From assembly GCA_945915475.1 (NCBI GenBank), contig CAMEFI010000018.1, positions 1 through 64,000 of the forward strand: a DNA stretch of 64,000 bases, given 5' to 3'. Position numbers and translations under genes: made by a program. Source of the DNA: an uncultured Clostridium sp. (lineage in GTDB: Bacteria; Bacillota; Clostridia; Lachnospirales; Lachnospiraceae). Positions 53,701 through 63,633 of the stretch are shown here, one piece after another. Below the pieces are notes generated by a model. It saw nothing but the letters and a program-made list of their open reading frames with translations. It was not told where the DNA came from and did no database searches. The number at the start of each line of letters is the position of its first letter. Within the stretch, counting starts at the first letter, position 1.

Positions 53701-54792
53701 TTATTCCATCATACTTTCCATAAAAATCCCATATCCCTTCGTGGGATCGTTCACAAACACATGAGTTACTGCCCCTGCTATTTTATTATTCTGAATAATA
53801 GGAGAACCACTCATTCCCTGCACAATCCCTCCCGTAAGAGTAAGAAGCTTGTCATCTGTTACCTGAATTTCCATCTCACTGTCTCCTCGGTCATTTTTAT
53901 GAATATTAACAATTTCTATCTCATATAATTGCCTTGTTCCGCTGACATAAGATTGTATATATGCTTTTCCTTCTTTCACTTCAGACGTTGCTGCCACCGG
54001 TATTGGCTCTATGTTGGAAAGTTCCTGTCTAAGCTGCTTTGTAGTCGTACCAAAAATCCCATACACTTTGTTTTTATCAATATAACCTACCACATTTTCT
54101 GTCTGATACGTAATCATCCCCTCAATCTCCCCCGGTGTTCCGGCAATTCCCTTCTCTACGCCGAAGATATCTGCAGAGTACAACTCTCCACCCGACACCT
54201 CAAGCAACTCCCCGGTATCCACATCTGTAATGCTGTGTCCTAAAGCACCAAATGATTCCCCATCTGCATAAGTAATCGTTCCAAGTCCCTGTAAATCGTC
54301 CCGAACCCAAATTCCAACTTTGTACATATCTACCCCTGTTTCAACGGGTTCCACCTTAACTTCCACATCCTCCCCATTTCGACACACGCCAAATACAAGT
54401 GTCTCCCCACCACAATGAACGATTGCATCAATAAGCTGCTTCTTCGTCTGCATCATTTTCCCGTTAAGAGTCTCAATATAATCCCCTTTTATAAGACGGT
54501 TTTTAGCCGGATTACTCTTCTTGCCATCTATGTCTGTCACTTCACCCGTATCAATCACAAGAATTCCTTTTGTATTGATATAAATACCAACCGTCTTTCC
54601 CACCGGTATTACTTTTTTACCGGATATATCTGTCCTCTTTCTCTTATTAGACGTATCTGCATGGAAAGTGGCATTGGTCTTCATAATCTCCTTGGAATGA
54701 TGTTCCTGCCAGTATCCCATTGCTGCAACCGCCAGGACAAATAATACATTTGCCACTAACATAATTCTCAACATTTTCTTATATGTTTTCAT
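53701..54792 (-). CDS. spoIVB: SpoIVB peptidase
   Basis: A 363-residue S55-family serine peptidase, signalling protease of the forespore. An N-terminal membrane anchor (about residues 10-28) precedes a PDZ domain (LIKGDYIETLNGKMMQTKKQL), then the SpoIVB domain with the catalytic His (FGALGHSITDVDTG) and Ser (GGIVQGMSGSPI). In Bacillus it triggers pro-sigma-K processing. ATG 54792 has AGGAG seven bases upstream. Its presence with Spo0A argues for endospore ability or recent ancestry. Confidence 0.95.
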   Translation of the reverse strand: MKTYKKMLRIMLVANVLFVLAVAAMGYWQEHHSKEIMKTNATFHADTSNKRKRTDISGKKVIPVGKTVGIYINTKGILVIDTGEVTDIDGKKSNPAKNRLIKGDYIETLNGKMMQTKKQLIDAIVHCGGETLVFGVCRNGEDVEVKVEPVETGVDMYKVGIWVRDDLQGLGTITYADGESFGALGHSITDVDTGELLEVSGGELYSADIFGVEKGIAGTPGEIEGMITYQTENVVGYIDKNKVYGIFGTTTKQLRQELSNIEPIPVAATSEVKEGKAYIQSYVSGTRQLYEIEIVNIHKNDRGDSEMEIQVTDDKLLTLTGGIVQGMSGSPIIQNNKIAGAVTHVFVNDPTKGYGIFMESMME

Positions 54793-54876
54793 CCCGTTTC
54801 TCCTTTTATATTCCATATTTCTTCCAGCTTGTTCTAATATTTTATTTCATAAAAATAAAACAATATAAAGCAAAAA

Positions 54877-54913
54877 AGAACCCATACTAAATGTTACTTT
54901 TAGTATGAGTTCT
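54877..54913 (-). terminator. Terminator of recN
   Basis: Minus strand stem AGAACTCATACTAAA / TTTAGTATGGGTTCT followed by TTTTTGC, 16 bases past the recN stop. It separates recN from spoIVB. Confidence 0.9.
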
Positions 54914-54928
54914 CCTTGCAACAATCAA

Positions 54929-56602
54929 TCAGTTAACCTTTGCCTTGATTGCCAATTCTTTCATTTCTTTTGCACTCTGTAATACTGTATCCGTAATCTT
55001 AACTCCACCGATCAGCCGTGCAAGCTCTTTAATCTGTTCTTCTTCCTCTAACTGGTATATCTCGGTAACTGTTTTACCATCTATTACCTGTTTTTCAATT
55101 AAATAATGCTGCGATGCCATGGCTGCTATCTGTGGCAGATGCGTAATGCAGATAACCTGATGATTCTTTGCAATTCCATGAATCTTCTCTGCCACCATCT
55201 GTGCCGTTCGACCGCTGATTCCCACATCAATCTCATCAAAGATCAATGTTTCGATCCGGTCCACATCAGCAAGACAGGACTTCATTGCAAGCATAATCCG
55301 CGAAAGTTCACCACCAGATGCTACCTGCCATAACGGTTTCATATCTTCACCCACATTCGTTGAAATAATGAAGTATGCATGATCGATTCCGGATGCCGTG
55401 TAGGATTCCAACGGTTCAAACACCATATCAAACCGTACATCTAAAAAATTGAGATCCACCAATGCCCTTCTAATATTGTCACAAAGTGTCTTTGCAGTCT
55501 TCTTACGCTTATTGCTTAACTGTTCACAGACTTTGGAAAGCTGAGCTTCTATCTTAGCTAGACGATTTTTAATATCTGATAAATAAACTTCCTGATGTTC
55601 TAACTTCTCTAACCGTTCTTCTAAGTCTCTCTGATATGCAAAAATATCCGGTATTGTCTTCCCATATTTTGCCTTCAAATGGTTGATGGTATTCATCCGG
55701 TCTTCCATCATCCGGAATTCCTCTTCTGAAAAAGTATGTTCTTCTAAATATTCCCGGCTTTCTCTGGAAAAATCCGTAATCAGATCTGATATTGTCGCTA
55801 AAGAATCCGTAAGAGATGCCAGTTCCGTGTCATATTCCGACACACTCATCATCTCTCTAAGTGCCCGGTCAACAGCTTCCTGTGCTGCATCTTCTGTCAG
55901 GGAATGGGCATTACCTACACTTTCTACAATATTTTTTCCATTTGCAGCCATCCTGTAATCCTCTTCCAGGCTCTCATCTTCACCCTCTTTGAGATTCGCA
56001 TCCGTAATCTCTTTTAGTTCAAAGGCAATCAGATCCATCTGCCGCTTCTTCTCTTCTTCATCCATGGAATTATCAGCTAACTCCTTGCGCAGTGCTGCAT
56101 ATTCTTTATAACAATTATTCACATTTTCTTTATCCTGCGCAAGCTGCTCCATGCCATAGCGGTCTAATAATTTCAAATGATTGGCGGGAATCAGCAATGA
56201 CTGATGCTCATGCTGTGCGTGCAAATCCAGCAACAACCCTGCAATCTCTCTGACTTTTGTAAGAGTAACTGTCTCACCATTTACCTTGCTGACACTCCGA
56301 TTGCCAATCACTTTTCTGGAAAGGATCAGTTCCCCATCCTCAATATCCGGCACCTCTAACTGCTTAAGCTTTTCTATTGTTTCTGCATCCTCCACAGAAA
56401 ACAGCAGTTCCACAAGCCCATAAGCTGCATCTCTTCTCACAAAATCCTTAGGTACCTTACCACCTAGCGCCAACATGACAGAACCGATGATAATGGATTT
56501 TCCTGCACCTGTTTCTCCCGTTAAGATGTTCAAATGATCCGAAAAATCAATCTCAATCTCGTCAATCAACGCCATATTCTTAATATGTAGATTTAATAGC
56601 AT
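54929..56602 (-). CDS. recN: DNA repair protein RecN
   Basis: A 557-residue SMC-like ATPase acting in double-strand break repair. Walker A (TGETGAGKSIIIG) is near residue 30. Long coiled-coil arms occupy about 160-360, and the ABC signature (VASGGELSRIMLAMK) and Walker B (LIFDEIDVGISG) are in the C-terminal head. ATG 56602 has GGAGG six bases upstream. It partly overlaps the end of argR only if a longer start is used; with this start they are 14 bases apart. Confidence 0.97.
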   Translation of the reverse strand: MLLNLHIKNMALIDEIEIDFSDHLNILTGETGAGKSIIIGSVMLALGGKVPKDFVRRDAAYGLVELLFSVEDAETIEKLKQLEVPDIEDGELILSRKVIGNRSVSKVNGETVTLTKVREIAGLLLDLHAQHEHQSLLIPANHLKLLDRYGMEQLAQDKENVNNCYKEYAALRKELADNSMDEEEKKRQMDLIAFELKEITDANLKEGEDESLEEDYRMAANGKNIVESVGNAHSLTEDAAQEAVDRALREMMSVSEYDTELASLTDSLATISDLITDFSRESREYLEEHTFSEEEFRMMEDRMNTINHLKAKYGKTIPDIFAYQRDLEERLEKLEHQEVYLSDIKNRLAKIEAQLSKVCEQLSNKRKKTAKTLCDNIRRALVDLNFLDVRFDMVFEPLESYTASGIDHAYFIISTNVGEDMKPLWQVASGGELSRIMLAMKSCLADVDRIETLIFDEIDVGISGRTAQMVAEKIHGIAKNHQVICITHLPQIAAMASQHYLIEKQVIDGKTVTEIYQLEEEEQIKELARLIGGVKITDTVLQSAKEMKELAIKAKVN

Positions 56603-56616
56603 ATTATACCTCCAAC

Positions 56617-57072
56617 TCAATCGTCAGATGCCACTTTTTTGACTTCCTCAATAATTTCTTTACAAAATCCTTTGCTTCTTGCCACAGCAAAAATTGTATC
56701 ATCACCTGCAATACAACCTAAAAATCCCTGTAACTCCATGTTGTCTAAGGCAGCAGCAACTGCCATTGCCATTCCGGATACAGTACGTACCACAATAATA
56801 TTCTCAGCATAGTCCATACTCAGAATGCCTGCACTCAATACCTGGTGATACTTCTTCATCACATCGGTATCTGCATTCTGAATTAAGGCATACTTTTGCT
56901 TTCCCGTTCCATCCGGCACCTTTGTCAGATGCATCTCCCGGATATCTCTCGAAATCGTTGCCTGAGTGGTAGAAAATCCCTGTTTTAACAATTGATTCAG
57001 CAATTCATCCTGCGTCTCAATCGCTTGCGTTTCAATGATTTCTTTAATTTTATTCTGTCTGTTTTCTTTCAT
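56617..57072 (-). CDS. argR: Arginine repressor ArgR
   Basis: A 151-residue ArgR/AhrC. An N-terminal winged HTH (FSTTQATISRDIREMHLTKVP) and a C-terminal hexamerisation and arginine-binding domain (GCIAGDDTIFAVAR with the Asp pair). It represses arginine synthesis genes and in this conserved cluster is co-transcribed with nadK and recN. carAB at 12-16 kb is a natural candidate target. Confidence 0.97.
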   Translation of the reverse strand: MKENRQNKIKEIIETQAIETQDELLNQLLKQGFSTTQATISRDIREMHLTKVPDGTGKQKYALIQNADTDVMKKYHQVLSAGILSMDYAENIIVVRTVSGMAMAVAAALDNMELQGFLGCIAGDDTIFAVARSKGFCKEIIEEVKKVASDD

Positions 57073-57088
57073 GGAATCACCTTTTCTG

Positions 57089-57943
57089 TTATAAATGATG
57101 CGTCATCTTCTCCCGAAGCACCTCATAAAAGCTTACATCGAAAAGTTTCACCATCTTTGTGGTCTGATCCGCTTTTCGAATAACAACTCTGTCTCCTGCT
57201 GACAACTGTGTACCCGGCTGTCCATCAAAATTCACAATAGCTTCCTCTTCCTGTGCTTTCCGCATCTTAAGCACTTCTATTACAATCTCATCTGCATCGC
57301 CAAGAACAATGCTTTTTGATGTCAATGAATGGGGCGAGATGGGTGTAATAATCATGACATTCGTTCTCGGTGATACAATGGGTCCGCCTGCAGACAGATT
57401 ATATCCAGTAGAACCGGTAGGTGTACTGACGATGACACCATCTGCCTCATAGATATCCATCACTCTTCCATTCACGTAGACACGCAGCCCAATAACACGG
57501 GAAAATCCGGCACGGGATACAACAATATCATTTAACGCCACATCCTCAAGAAGTGGTTTTTCATTTCCATGCTTATATACACTACCGCATATATTCATAC
57601 GTTCTTCCAATTCATAATCGGATGAAAGAAGCCTGTCTAACACCGGATAAATCTGTTCCGGTTCAATCTCTGCTAAGAAACCAAGTGTTCCGAGATTCAC
57701 ACCCACAATGGGAATATTCAGATGTCGTAAATCTCTTCCTACTTTCAGAATGGTACCATCGCCACCAAGGGCAATGACACAGTCAAAGGCTTCTCCATTG
57801 TCTATATCCGCCGCATAATTTCCATCCTGTCCGGTAATCCGTTTGGAACTTCCCCCATGTTCTGCAAGATACTTCTCCACCTTTGATGTTAACAATAAAT
57901 TCTCATCTTTTATGAAATTAGTTGCAATCAAAAAATGCTTCAT
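57089..57943 (-). CDS. nadK: NAD kinase
   Basis: A 284-residue NAD+ kinase making NADP+. GGDGT motif (ALGGDGTILK) and ADGVIVSTPTGSTGYNLSAGGP are visible. GAGG precedes the ATG. 16 bases upstream of argR in the operon. Confidence 0.97.
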   Translation of the reverse strand: MKHFLIATNFIKDENLLLTSKVEKYLAEHGGSSKRITGQDGNYAADIDNGEAFDCVIALGGDGTILKVGRDLRHLNIPIVGVNLGTLGFLAEIEPEQIYPVLDRLLSSDYELEERMNICGSVYKHGNEKPLLEDVALNDIVVSRAGFSRVIGLRVYVNGRVMDIYEADGVIVSTPTGSTGYNLSAGGPIVSPRTNVMIITPISPHSLTSKSIVLGDADEIVIEVLKMRKAQEEEAIVNFDGQPGTQLSAGDRVVIRKADQTTKMVKLFDVSFYEVLREKMTHHL

Positions 57944-57955
57944 ATTATATCCTCG

Positions 57956-58756
57956 CTATTTATCCAATGTACCATGAGAAGCTTCCACAATCGCATCCAC
58001 GTCAAGTTCACTGACTGTATGGTCTGCACTCTTACTAATATGTAACAGATATTCAATATTACCCTCTGGTCCCTTAATGGGAGAAAACTCCAGATTGCAC
58101 AACAAAAAACCAATGGATTGTGCATATTCCATTACCATATGAATGACTTCCCTGTGGACGTTCTTATCTCTGACAACGCCCTTCTTTCCAACCTTTTCCC
58201 TGCCTGCTTCAAACTGCGGCTTGATCAGGCAGACAACCTCTCCATCCTCCGTCAGCAATTCCTTTACCGGGCCTAACACCTTCGTTAGAGAGATAAAGGA
58301 AACATCAATGGAAGCAAATGCGATTCTATCCTCAATCTGATCCGGTGTCACATAACGAATATTCGTCTTCTCCATGCACACCACCCGTGGGTCATTCCGA
58401 AGTCTCCAATCAAGCTGTCCATGTCCCACATCCACTGCATAGACTTTAACAGCCCCATTTTGCAACATACAGTCTGTAAATCCACCAGTGGAAGAACCTA
58501 CATCCATACATACCTTACCTTCCAGGGTCACATCAAAATGCTGCATGGCTTTCTCCAGTTTCAATCCACCACGGCTCACATATTTAAGCGTGGAGCCTTT
58601 AATCTCAATGGGAATCCGGTCGTCGAAGGTGGAACCTGCCTTATCCTCCCGCTGTCCATCCACAAATACAATTCCCGACATGATAATAGCCTTTGCCTTC
58701 TCCCTTGATGCTGCCAGTCCTCTGTTTACCAATAATACATCCAATCGTTCTTTCAT
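57956..58756 (-). CDS. tlyA: TlyA-family rRNA 2'-O-methyltransferase
   Basis: A 266-residue protein with an N-terminal S4 RNA-binding domain (MKERLDVLLVNRGLAASREKAKAII) and an FtsJ/RrmJ-type methyltransferase domain (DVGSSTGGFTDCML; KPQFEAGR). In mycobacteria TlyA methylates 16S C1409 and 23S C1920; Firmicute orthologues are presumed rRNA methyltransferases. Co-transcribed with dxs and nadK. Confidence 0.92.
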   Translation of the reverse strand: MKERLDVLLVNRGLAASREKAKAIIMSGIVFVDGQREDKAGSTFDDRIPIEIKGSTLKYVSRGGLKLEKAMQHFDVTLEGKVCMDVGSSTGGFTDCMLQNGAVKVYAVDVGHGQLDWRLRNDPRVVCMEKTNIRYVTPDQIEDRIAFASIDVSFISLTKVLGPVKELLTEDGEVVCLIKPQFEAGREKVGKKGVVRDKNVHREVIHMVMEYAQSIGFLLCNLEFSPIKGPEGNIEYLLHISKSADHTVSELDVDAIVEASHGTLDK

Positions 58757-58777
58757 GTTATCCTCATTTCCAATCTG

Positions 58778-60646
58778 TCATCTGTCCCAATACGAACGAA
58801 CTACTTCTGCCACACTGTCTGCGTCTAGTCCTAACATCTTACGCAATTCTCTCACAGAACCATGCTCCACATACATATCTGAGATTGCGATATTATGCAC
58901 ATGAATGCCTTCTATATTTGCATTCATATAAAATGCATCAACCGCCTGACCATATCCACCATTTAACTCATTTTCTTCTAATGTAATGATGGTATCATGA
59001 TCGTTTGCCAGTTGCAGCAAAAGCTCTTCATCCAAAGGCTTAACAAATCTTGCATTCACAAGGGTTATTTCTCTGCCCTCTTCTTTCAACATATTGTATG
59101 CTTTCCCTGCTTCTTCCACTAAGTTTCCCACTGCAACTAAAGCAACTTTGCCCCCTGAAAACAACACTTCACTTTTCCCAAGTTCCATCGGCGCTAAATG
59201 ATCCTTCAATCCATAATATGCGTCCCCCTTGCTATATTTTATAGCAATCGGTCCATCATATTCCACTGCAAATTCCATTGCTTTCGTAAGTTCATACCGG
59301 TTTTTCGGTGCCACCACAATCATATTGGGAATCTGGCTTAAATACGCAATATCAAAAATTCCCTGATGTGTCTCGCCATCCTCCCCTACGAGACCAGAAC
59401 GGTCAATCGCAAAAATGACATGCAGATTTTGCAAACATACATCATGCAGAATCTGATCATATGCCCTTTGCAGGAAAGAAGAGTAGACTGCTACAACTGG
59501 TATCATACCCTCACTGGCCAGTCCTGCCGCAAACGTGACAGCATGCTGTTCTGCAATTCCCACGTCAAAAAATCGTTTCGGATACACATTGCCAAACTTG
59601 ATAAGTCCCGTACCGGATGCCATTGCCGCTGTAATTGCAACCAGATTTGGGTATGTCTCACCAAGTTCTAACATCTTTCTGGCAAAAACATCCGTATTGC
59701 TCATCTTTGTTTTCTTCTCCAATGATTTACCCGTTGCCAGATCAAATGGCTTTACTCCATGAAAATGTCTCGGATATTTTTCCGCAAAATGATATCCCTT
59801 TCCCTTCACTGTCTTGACATGGACGACTACAGGCTTACGAAGCTTAATGGCTGACTCAAAAGTATCTACCATTTGCCCAATATTATGTCCGTCAATGGGA
59901 CCGATATAAGTTATGCCTAAATCTTCAAAAAACATCCCCGGTACTAATAATTCCTTGATACTGTCCTTTCCTCGTTTCACTACCTTCGCAAGTCCCTCAC
60001 CAATTCCCGGAATATTCATAAGTCCCTTTTCCACACCGGTCTTCACATCATTGTACGTCTGTCCCACACGAATCTTATTCAGATAATTAGACATACCGCC
60101 CACATTTTCATCAATTGACATCTCGTTATCATTTAATACAATCATACAACTGCTCTTAAGCCTGGCCAGATTATTCAGAGCTTCATATGTGAGACCACCG
60201 GTAAAAGAACCATCTCCGATTACTGCTACAATGGTATTCCGAATCCCCTTGAGCTCACTTGCCTTTGCCATGCCAATTGCAGCAGAAATGGAAGTCGAAC
60301 TATGCCCCGTCTCAAACACATCCGTCTCACTCTCTTTACGCTTCGGGAAACCACTCATTCCGCCTAACTGCCTTAAATGATCAAACCCTTCCTGTCTTCC
60401 GGTCAGAATCTTATGGGTATAACTCTGATGACCCACATCCCAGATAATCTTATCCTCCGGTAGATTCAATACAAGATGGAGTGCCATCGTAAGCTCCACA
60501 CATCCCAGGTTGGACGCAAGATGCCCACCCGTCTTTGATAAATGTTCCAATAAAAATGTACGAATCTCCTGTGCTAAAGGTTCCCAGTCTTCTATATCAT
60601 ATTGTTTGATATCATTTGGCTCCTTAATATTTTCTAACAATCCCAT
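58778..60646 (-). CDS. dxs: 1-deoxy-D-xylulose-5-phosphate synthase
   Basis: A 622-residue thiamine diphosphate enzyme that condenses pyruvate and glyceraldehyde 3-phosphate, first step of the MEP isoprenoid route. ThDP-binding GDGSFTGGLTYEALNN, the Glu in GIAEQHAV, and DRSGLVGEDGETHQG are all present. It is followed in the pathway sense by ispA upstream in the same operon, giving prenyl diphosphates for quinones and undecaprenol. Confidence 0.98.
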   Translation of the reverse strand: MGLLENIKEPNDIKQYDIEDWEPLAQEIRTFLLEHLSKTGGHLASNLGCVELTMALHLVLNLPEDKIIWDVGHQSYTHKILTGRQEGFDHLRQLGGMSGFPKRKESETDVFETGHSSTSISAAIGMAKASELKGIRNTIVAVIGDGSFTGGLTYEALNNLARLKSSCMIVLNDNEMSIDENVGGMSNYLNKIRVGQTYNDVKTGVEKGLMNIPGIGEGLAKVVKRGKDSIKELLVPGMFFEDLGITYIGPIDGHNIGQMVDTFESAIKLRKPVVVHVKTVKGKGYHFAEKYPRHFHGVKPFDLATGKSLEKKTKMSNTDVFARKMLELGETYPNLVAITAAMASGTGLIKFGNVYPKRFFDVGIAEQHAVTFAAGLASEGMIPVVAVYSSFLQRAYDQILHDVCLQNLHVIFAIDRSGLVGEDGETHQGIFDIAYLSQIPNMIVVAPKNRYELTKAMEFAVEYDGPIAIKYSKGDAYYGLKDHLAPMELGKSEVLFSGGKVALVAVGNLVEEAGKAYNMLKEEGREITLVNARFVKPLDEELLLQLANDHDTIITLEENELNGGYGQAVDAFYMNANIEGIHVHNIAISDMYVEHGSVRELRKMLGLDADSVAEVVRSYWDR

Positions 60647-60675
60647 AACACTACCTCTTTTGTCTCCCGCTGCCT

Positions 60676-61611
60676 CTAATTCTTTCTATGAATTAAATAA
60701 GTGGTAAGTTCTTTTAGAAATGTGCAATCCCCATCCATCTGCTCCAAAATATGAATTGCCTGATTAGAGAGCAACTCCACCTCTCTCTTTGCCTCCTCAA
60801 TTCCATGAATCGTCACATAGGTTATTTTCCCACTCTCTTCATCACTGTGAATTGGTTTCCCCAGCTCTTCAAAGGTCGCTATCTCATCCAGGATATCATC
60901 CTGAATCTGAAATGCCATACCGATGTTATAGGCCACTTCTGCAATCTTCGTAATCTGTTCCTCATCTGCACCTGCCAAAATAGCTCCTATCGTCATGGAT
61001 GCTTCAATCAAAGCACCTGTCTTATTCTCATATATATATACAAGCTGTTCTTTTGTGAGTCTCGTCCCCGTAAGTTCCACATCTGCGACCTGTCCACCAA
61101 TCATACCATAAATGCCGGGCTTCAATGCAAGTACTGCTAATGCGCGATCCACAACCCTTCGTTCCTGCAATTCTTTCTTTACAGCCTCAGCATCTTCCAT
61201 GTTCTCAGCCACTTCCACCTCATTATATGCCTTAGATGCAGTCTCATAAGCATAATTAAGAAGACTGTCTCCTGCAAGAATTGCCATTGCCTCACCATAC
61301 ACCACATGTGCTGTCTTGCGCCCTCTCCGGTAATCATCATTATCCAATGCCGGAAGATCATCATGAATCAGCGAATATGTGTGTATCATTTCCATTGCTG
61401 CCATAAACGGTTCAATCACTTTACCGTTTCCCCCAAACAATCGGTAAGTTTCTTCCATTAACATTGGACGAATGCGCTTTCCCCCGGCAGACATGGTATA
61501 TTCCATGGCATCTGTTACTGTTTTTTGAAAAGTTGCTTCCTTGGGCATATACTGCATAATAATCTGCTCAATCTCTTCTGTTTTCTTTCTAAGTTCCTCA
61601 TCAAAGCCCAT
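60676..61611 (-). CDS. ispA: Farnesyl/geranyl diphosphate synthase
   Basis: A 311-residue polyprenyl synthase. The first Asp-rich motif is LIHDDLPALDNDDYRRG and the second QIQDDILDEIATFEELGK. It condenses IPP with DMAPP/GPP to FPP. One base separates it from xseB; AAGGAG precedes the start. It is slightly longer than usual (about 295). Confidence 0.96.
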   Translation of the reverse strand: MGFDEELRKKTEEIEQIIMQYMPKEATFQKTVTDAMEYTMSAGGKRIRPMLMEETYRLFGGNGKVIEPFMAAMEMIHTYSLIHDDLPALDNDDYRRGRKTAHVVYGEAMAILAGDSLLNYAYETASKAYNEVEVAENMEDAEAVKKELQERRVVDRALAVLALKPGIYGMIGGQVADVELTGTRLTKEQLVYIYENKTGALIEASMTIGAILAGADEEQITKIAEVAYNIGMAFQIQDDILDEIATFEELGKPIHSDEESGKITYVTIHGIEEAKREVELLSNQAIHILEQMDGDCTFLKELTTYLIHRKN

Positions 61612-61612
61612 T

Positions 61613-61831
61613 CTATTCTCCTTCTTCTTCCGATAATGAATCGCCGATCACGATCATTTCCTTTTCAATTCCATTGAGTTCTTTCTTGCAGGATGCTAAT
61701 AACTTGGCACCTTTCCCATACAACTGTATGGATTCCTGAAGCGGAGTATCTTCCTTTTCTAACTTTGCTATGATCTCCTCTAACTCTTCAAATGCTTTTT
61801 CTAATTCAAACTCTTCTTTCTTAGCTGCCAT
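61613..61831 (-). CDS. xseB: Exodeoxyribonuclease VII small subunit
   Basis: A 72-residue coiled-coil small subunit: FELEKAFEELEEIIAKLEKEDTPLQESIQLYGKGAKL is the family core. It lies two bases after xseA and one before ispA. Together with XseA it degrades single-stranded DNA. Confidence 0.97.
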   Translation of the reverse strand: MAAKKEEFELEKAFEELEEIIAKLEKEDTPLQESIQLYGKGAKLLASCKKELNGIEKEMIVIGDSLSEEEGE

Positions 61832-61833
61832 CT

Positions 61834-63111
61834 CTATTCCTCACTCTTATCTGTAATCTTCGTTACTGTTGCATGGATTCTGCCATCCTGCAGGATAACG
61901 GAAATCTTGTCCTTAGGCCTCACCGTCTGTATACTTGCTACCGGACTGCCTTCCTCATTCTCAATATACCCATAACCACCTGTTAACTTTGCTGTGGGAC
62001 TAAGACCGTCTAATTTTGCCAACAACACTTCAAACTTATGCTGTCTGGCATTATATTGCCTGATAAATGCCGACGGCATCCGGTCAATCATCCGGTCATA
62101 CCGATGTAACGCCTCCTGATAACGCTTCGTAAGGACTGCTGACATCCGGTCTGCCAACGAATCCATGTAGATATTCTGGTTGCGCAGACGCATCCTTGGA
62201 GAAGCCGTGTCTAACTTGGCCTCTAACTTCTGTAAATACAAATGCACTCTTTGTATCTTACTATCCATCAATTGCTGCAGAACATCCGCATACTGTCTTA
62301 CCTGACTGACTCTCACCATAATATCCGGAATCGCCAGTTCACATGCTGCACTCGGCGTCGGTGCCCGCAAATCCGCTGCATAGTCTGCAATGGTATTATC
62401 AATCTCATGTCCGGTTCCTGATATGATTGGTGTCTTTGCATCATAGATGGCTCGGGCTACTATCTCCTCATTAAACGGCCATAAATCCTCAATAGAACCA
62501 CCACCACGGCCAATAATGATTGTATCCATACCCATAGCATCTAATGTCTGAATTCCTTTGACGATCGTTGCTGCAGCACCATCTCCCTGTACCTTCGCCG
62601 GATAGAGATATAACTGCACATAAGGATTCCTTCGTCTTGCCACATTCCGGATATCCTGAATAGCTGCCCCTGTGCTGGCTGTAACAATCCCTACTTTTTG
62701 AGGAAATTGCGGAATCTCTTTCTTGTGCTCAAAATCAAACAGACCTTCCTCATAAAGCTTTTGCTTCAAAAGCTCATATGCCTCATATAGATTACCTTGT
62801 CCATCTAACACAATCTGTTTCGCATAAACCTGATATCTTCCATCTCTTTCATAAGAAGATATACTACCTGTTACCACAACACTTTGCCCATTCTCCAACG
62901 TAAAATCAAGACCACTCATTCTTGCAGAGCGAAACATCACTGCCGCAATACTGCTTCCTTCTTCCTTCAATGTAAAATAGATATGTCCGGAAGTATGATA
63001 CTTCACATTGGATATCTCCCCCCGTACTTCTATCTTACGCAGAAAAAGATCGTTGTCAAACATTGTCCTAATATATTTATTTACCTGCGAAACCGAATAA
63101 ATTGTTCCCAT
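61834..63111 (-). CDS. xseA: Exodeoxyribonuclease VII large subunit
   Basis: A 425-residue XseA. N-terminal OB fold (ISNVKYHTSGHIYFTLKEEGSSI) then the nuclease domain with GIVTASTGAAIQDIRNV and TIIIGRGGGSIEDLWPFNEE, GHEID, and a helical region. GGAG stands six bases before the ATG. Confidence 0.98.
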   Translation of the reverse strand: MGTIYSVSQVNKYIRTMFDNDLFLRKIEVRGEISNVKYHTSGHIYFTLKEEGSSIAAVMFRSARMSGLDFTLENGQSVVVTGSISSYERDGRYQVYAKQIVLDGQGNLYEAYELLKQKLYEEGLFDFEHKKEIPQFPQKVGIVTASTGAAIQDIRNVARRRNPYVQLYLYPAKVQGDGAAATIVKGIQTLDAMGMDTIIIGRGGGSIEDLWPFNEEIVARAIYDAKTPIISGTGHEIDNTIADYAADLRAPTPSAACELAIPDIMVRVSQVRQYADVLQQLMDSKIQRVHLYLQKLEAKLDTASPRMRLRNQNIYMDSLADRMSAVLTKRYQEALHRYDRMIDRMPSAFIRQYNARQHKFEVLLAKLDGLSPTAKLTGGYGYIENEEGSPVASIQTVRPKDKISVILQDGRIHATVTKITDKSEE

Positions 63112-63114
63112 TTC

Positions 63115-63522
63115 CTACTCCAAGCTTTTCTCTGCTTTACCAAGCACAGCATTCACAAATCCTTTTGCTTCCTCATCACAATATTGCTTGCTCAGTTCCA
63201 CTGCCTCATTGATTGCAACCTTATTCGGAACATCCTCTTCATAGATCATCTCATATATCGCAATTCGCATAATCGCAATCTCAGCTTTACCTATTCTGGA
63301 TAGATTCCATCCTTCACAATTTGCTGCAATCTTCTCATCAAGCTCTGCCACATGTTCTATAATTGACTGTGCTTTATCATGTATATATTGTATATTATCT
63401 TCACTTTTTCCCTGTAATTCCTCTAATGCATAGGAAATCTGTTCTTCCATTCCTTCTTCTCCTGCAAAAGGAATGCGAAAAATAATTTTAAACAGTTCTT
63501 CCCGTATCTGACTTCTTAACAT
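63115..63522 (-). CDS. nusB: Transcription antitermination factor NusB
   Basis: A 135-residue all-helical NusB, which binds boxA with NusE in rRNA antitermination. LRSQIREELFKIIFRIPF at the start and PNKVAINEAVELSKQYCDEEAKGFVNAVLGK near the end are characteristic. ATG 63522 has AGAGG seven bases upstream; the frame extends 14 codons further without a site. Confidence 0.96.
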   Translation of the reverse strand: MLRSQIREELFKIIFRIPFAGEEGMEEQISYALEELQGKSEDNIQYIHDKAQSIIEHVAELDEKIAANCEGWNLSRIGKAEIAIMRIAIYEMIYEEDVPNKVAINEAVELSKQYCDEEAKGFVNAVLGKAEKSLE

Positions 63523-63577
63523 ATTCAATCCTCTTATAAATACTATTATTACACAATTGTTCATCTAACATTCGAAA

Positions 63578-63617
63578 GGCTGCCTCGAAAGCCTCTTGCA
63601 AGGTCTACGAAACAGCC
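63578..63617 (-). other. Hairpin between asp23 and nusB
   Basis: GGCTGTTTCG / CGAGGCAGCC stem with inner pairing in the 111-base gap. On the minus strand it is followed by TTTCG. It may partly terminate or process the asp23-nusB transcript. Confidence 0.5.
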
Positions 63618-63633
63618 CTTTGTTCATGCCTTA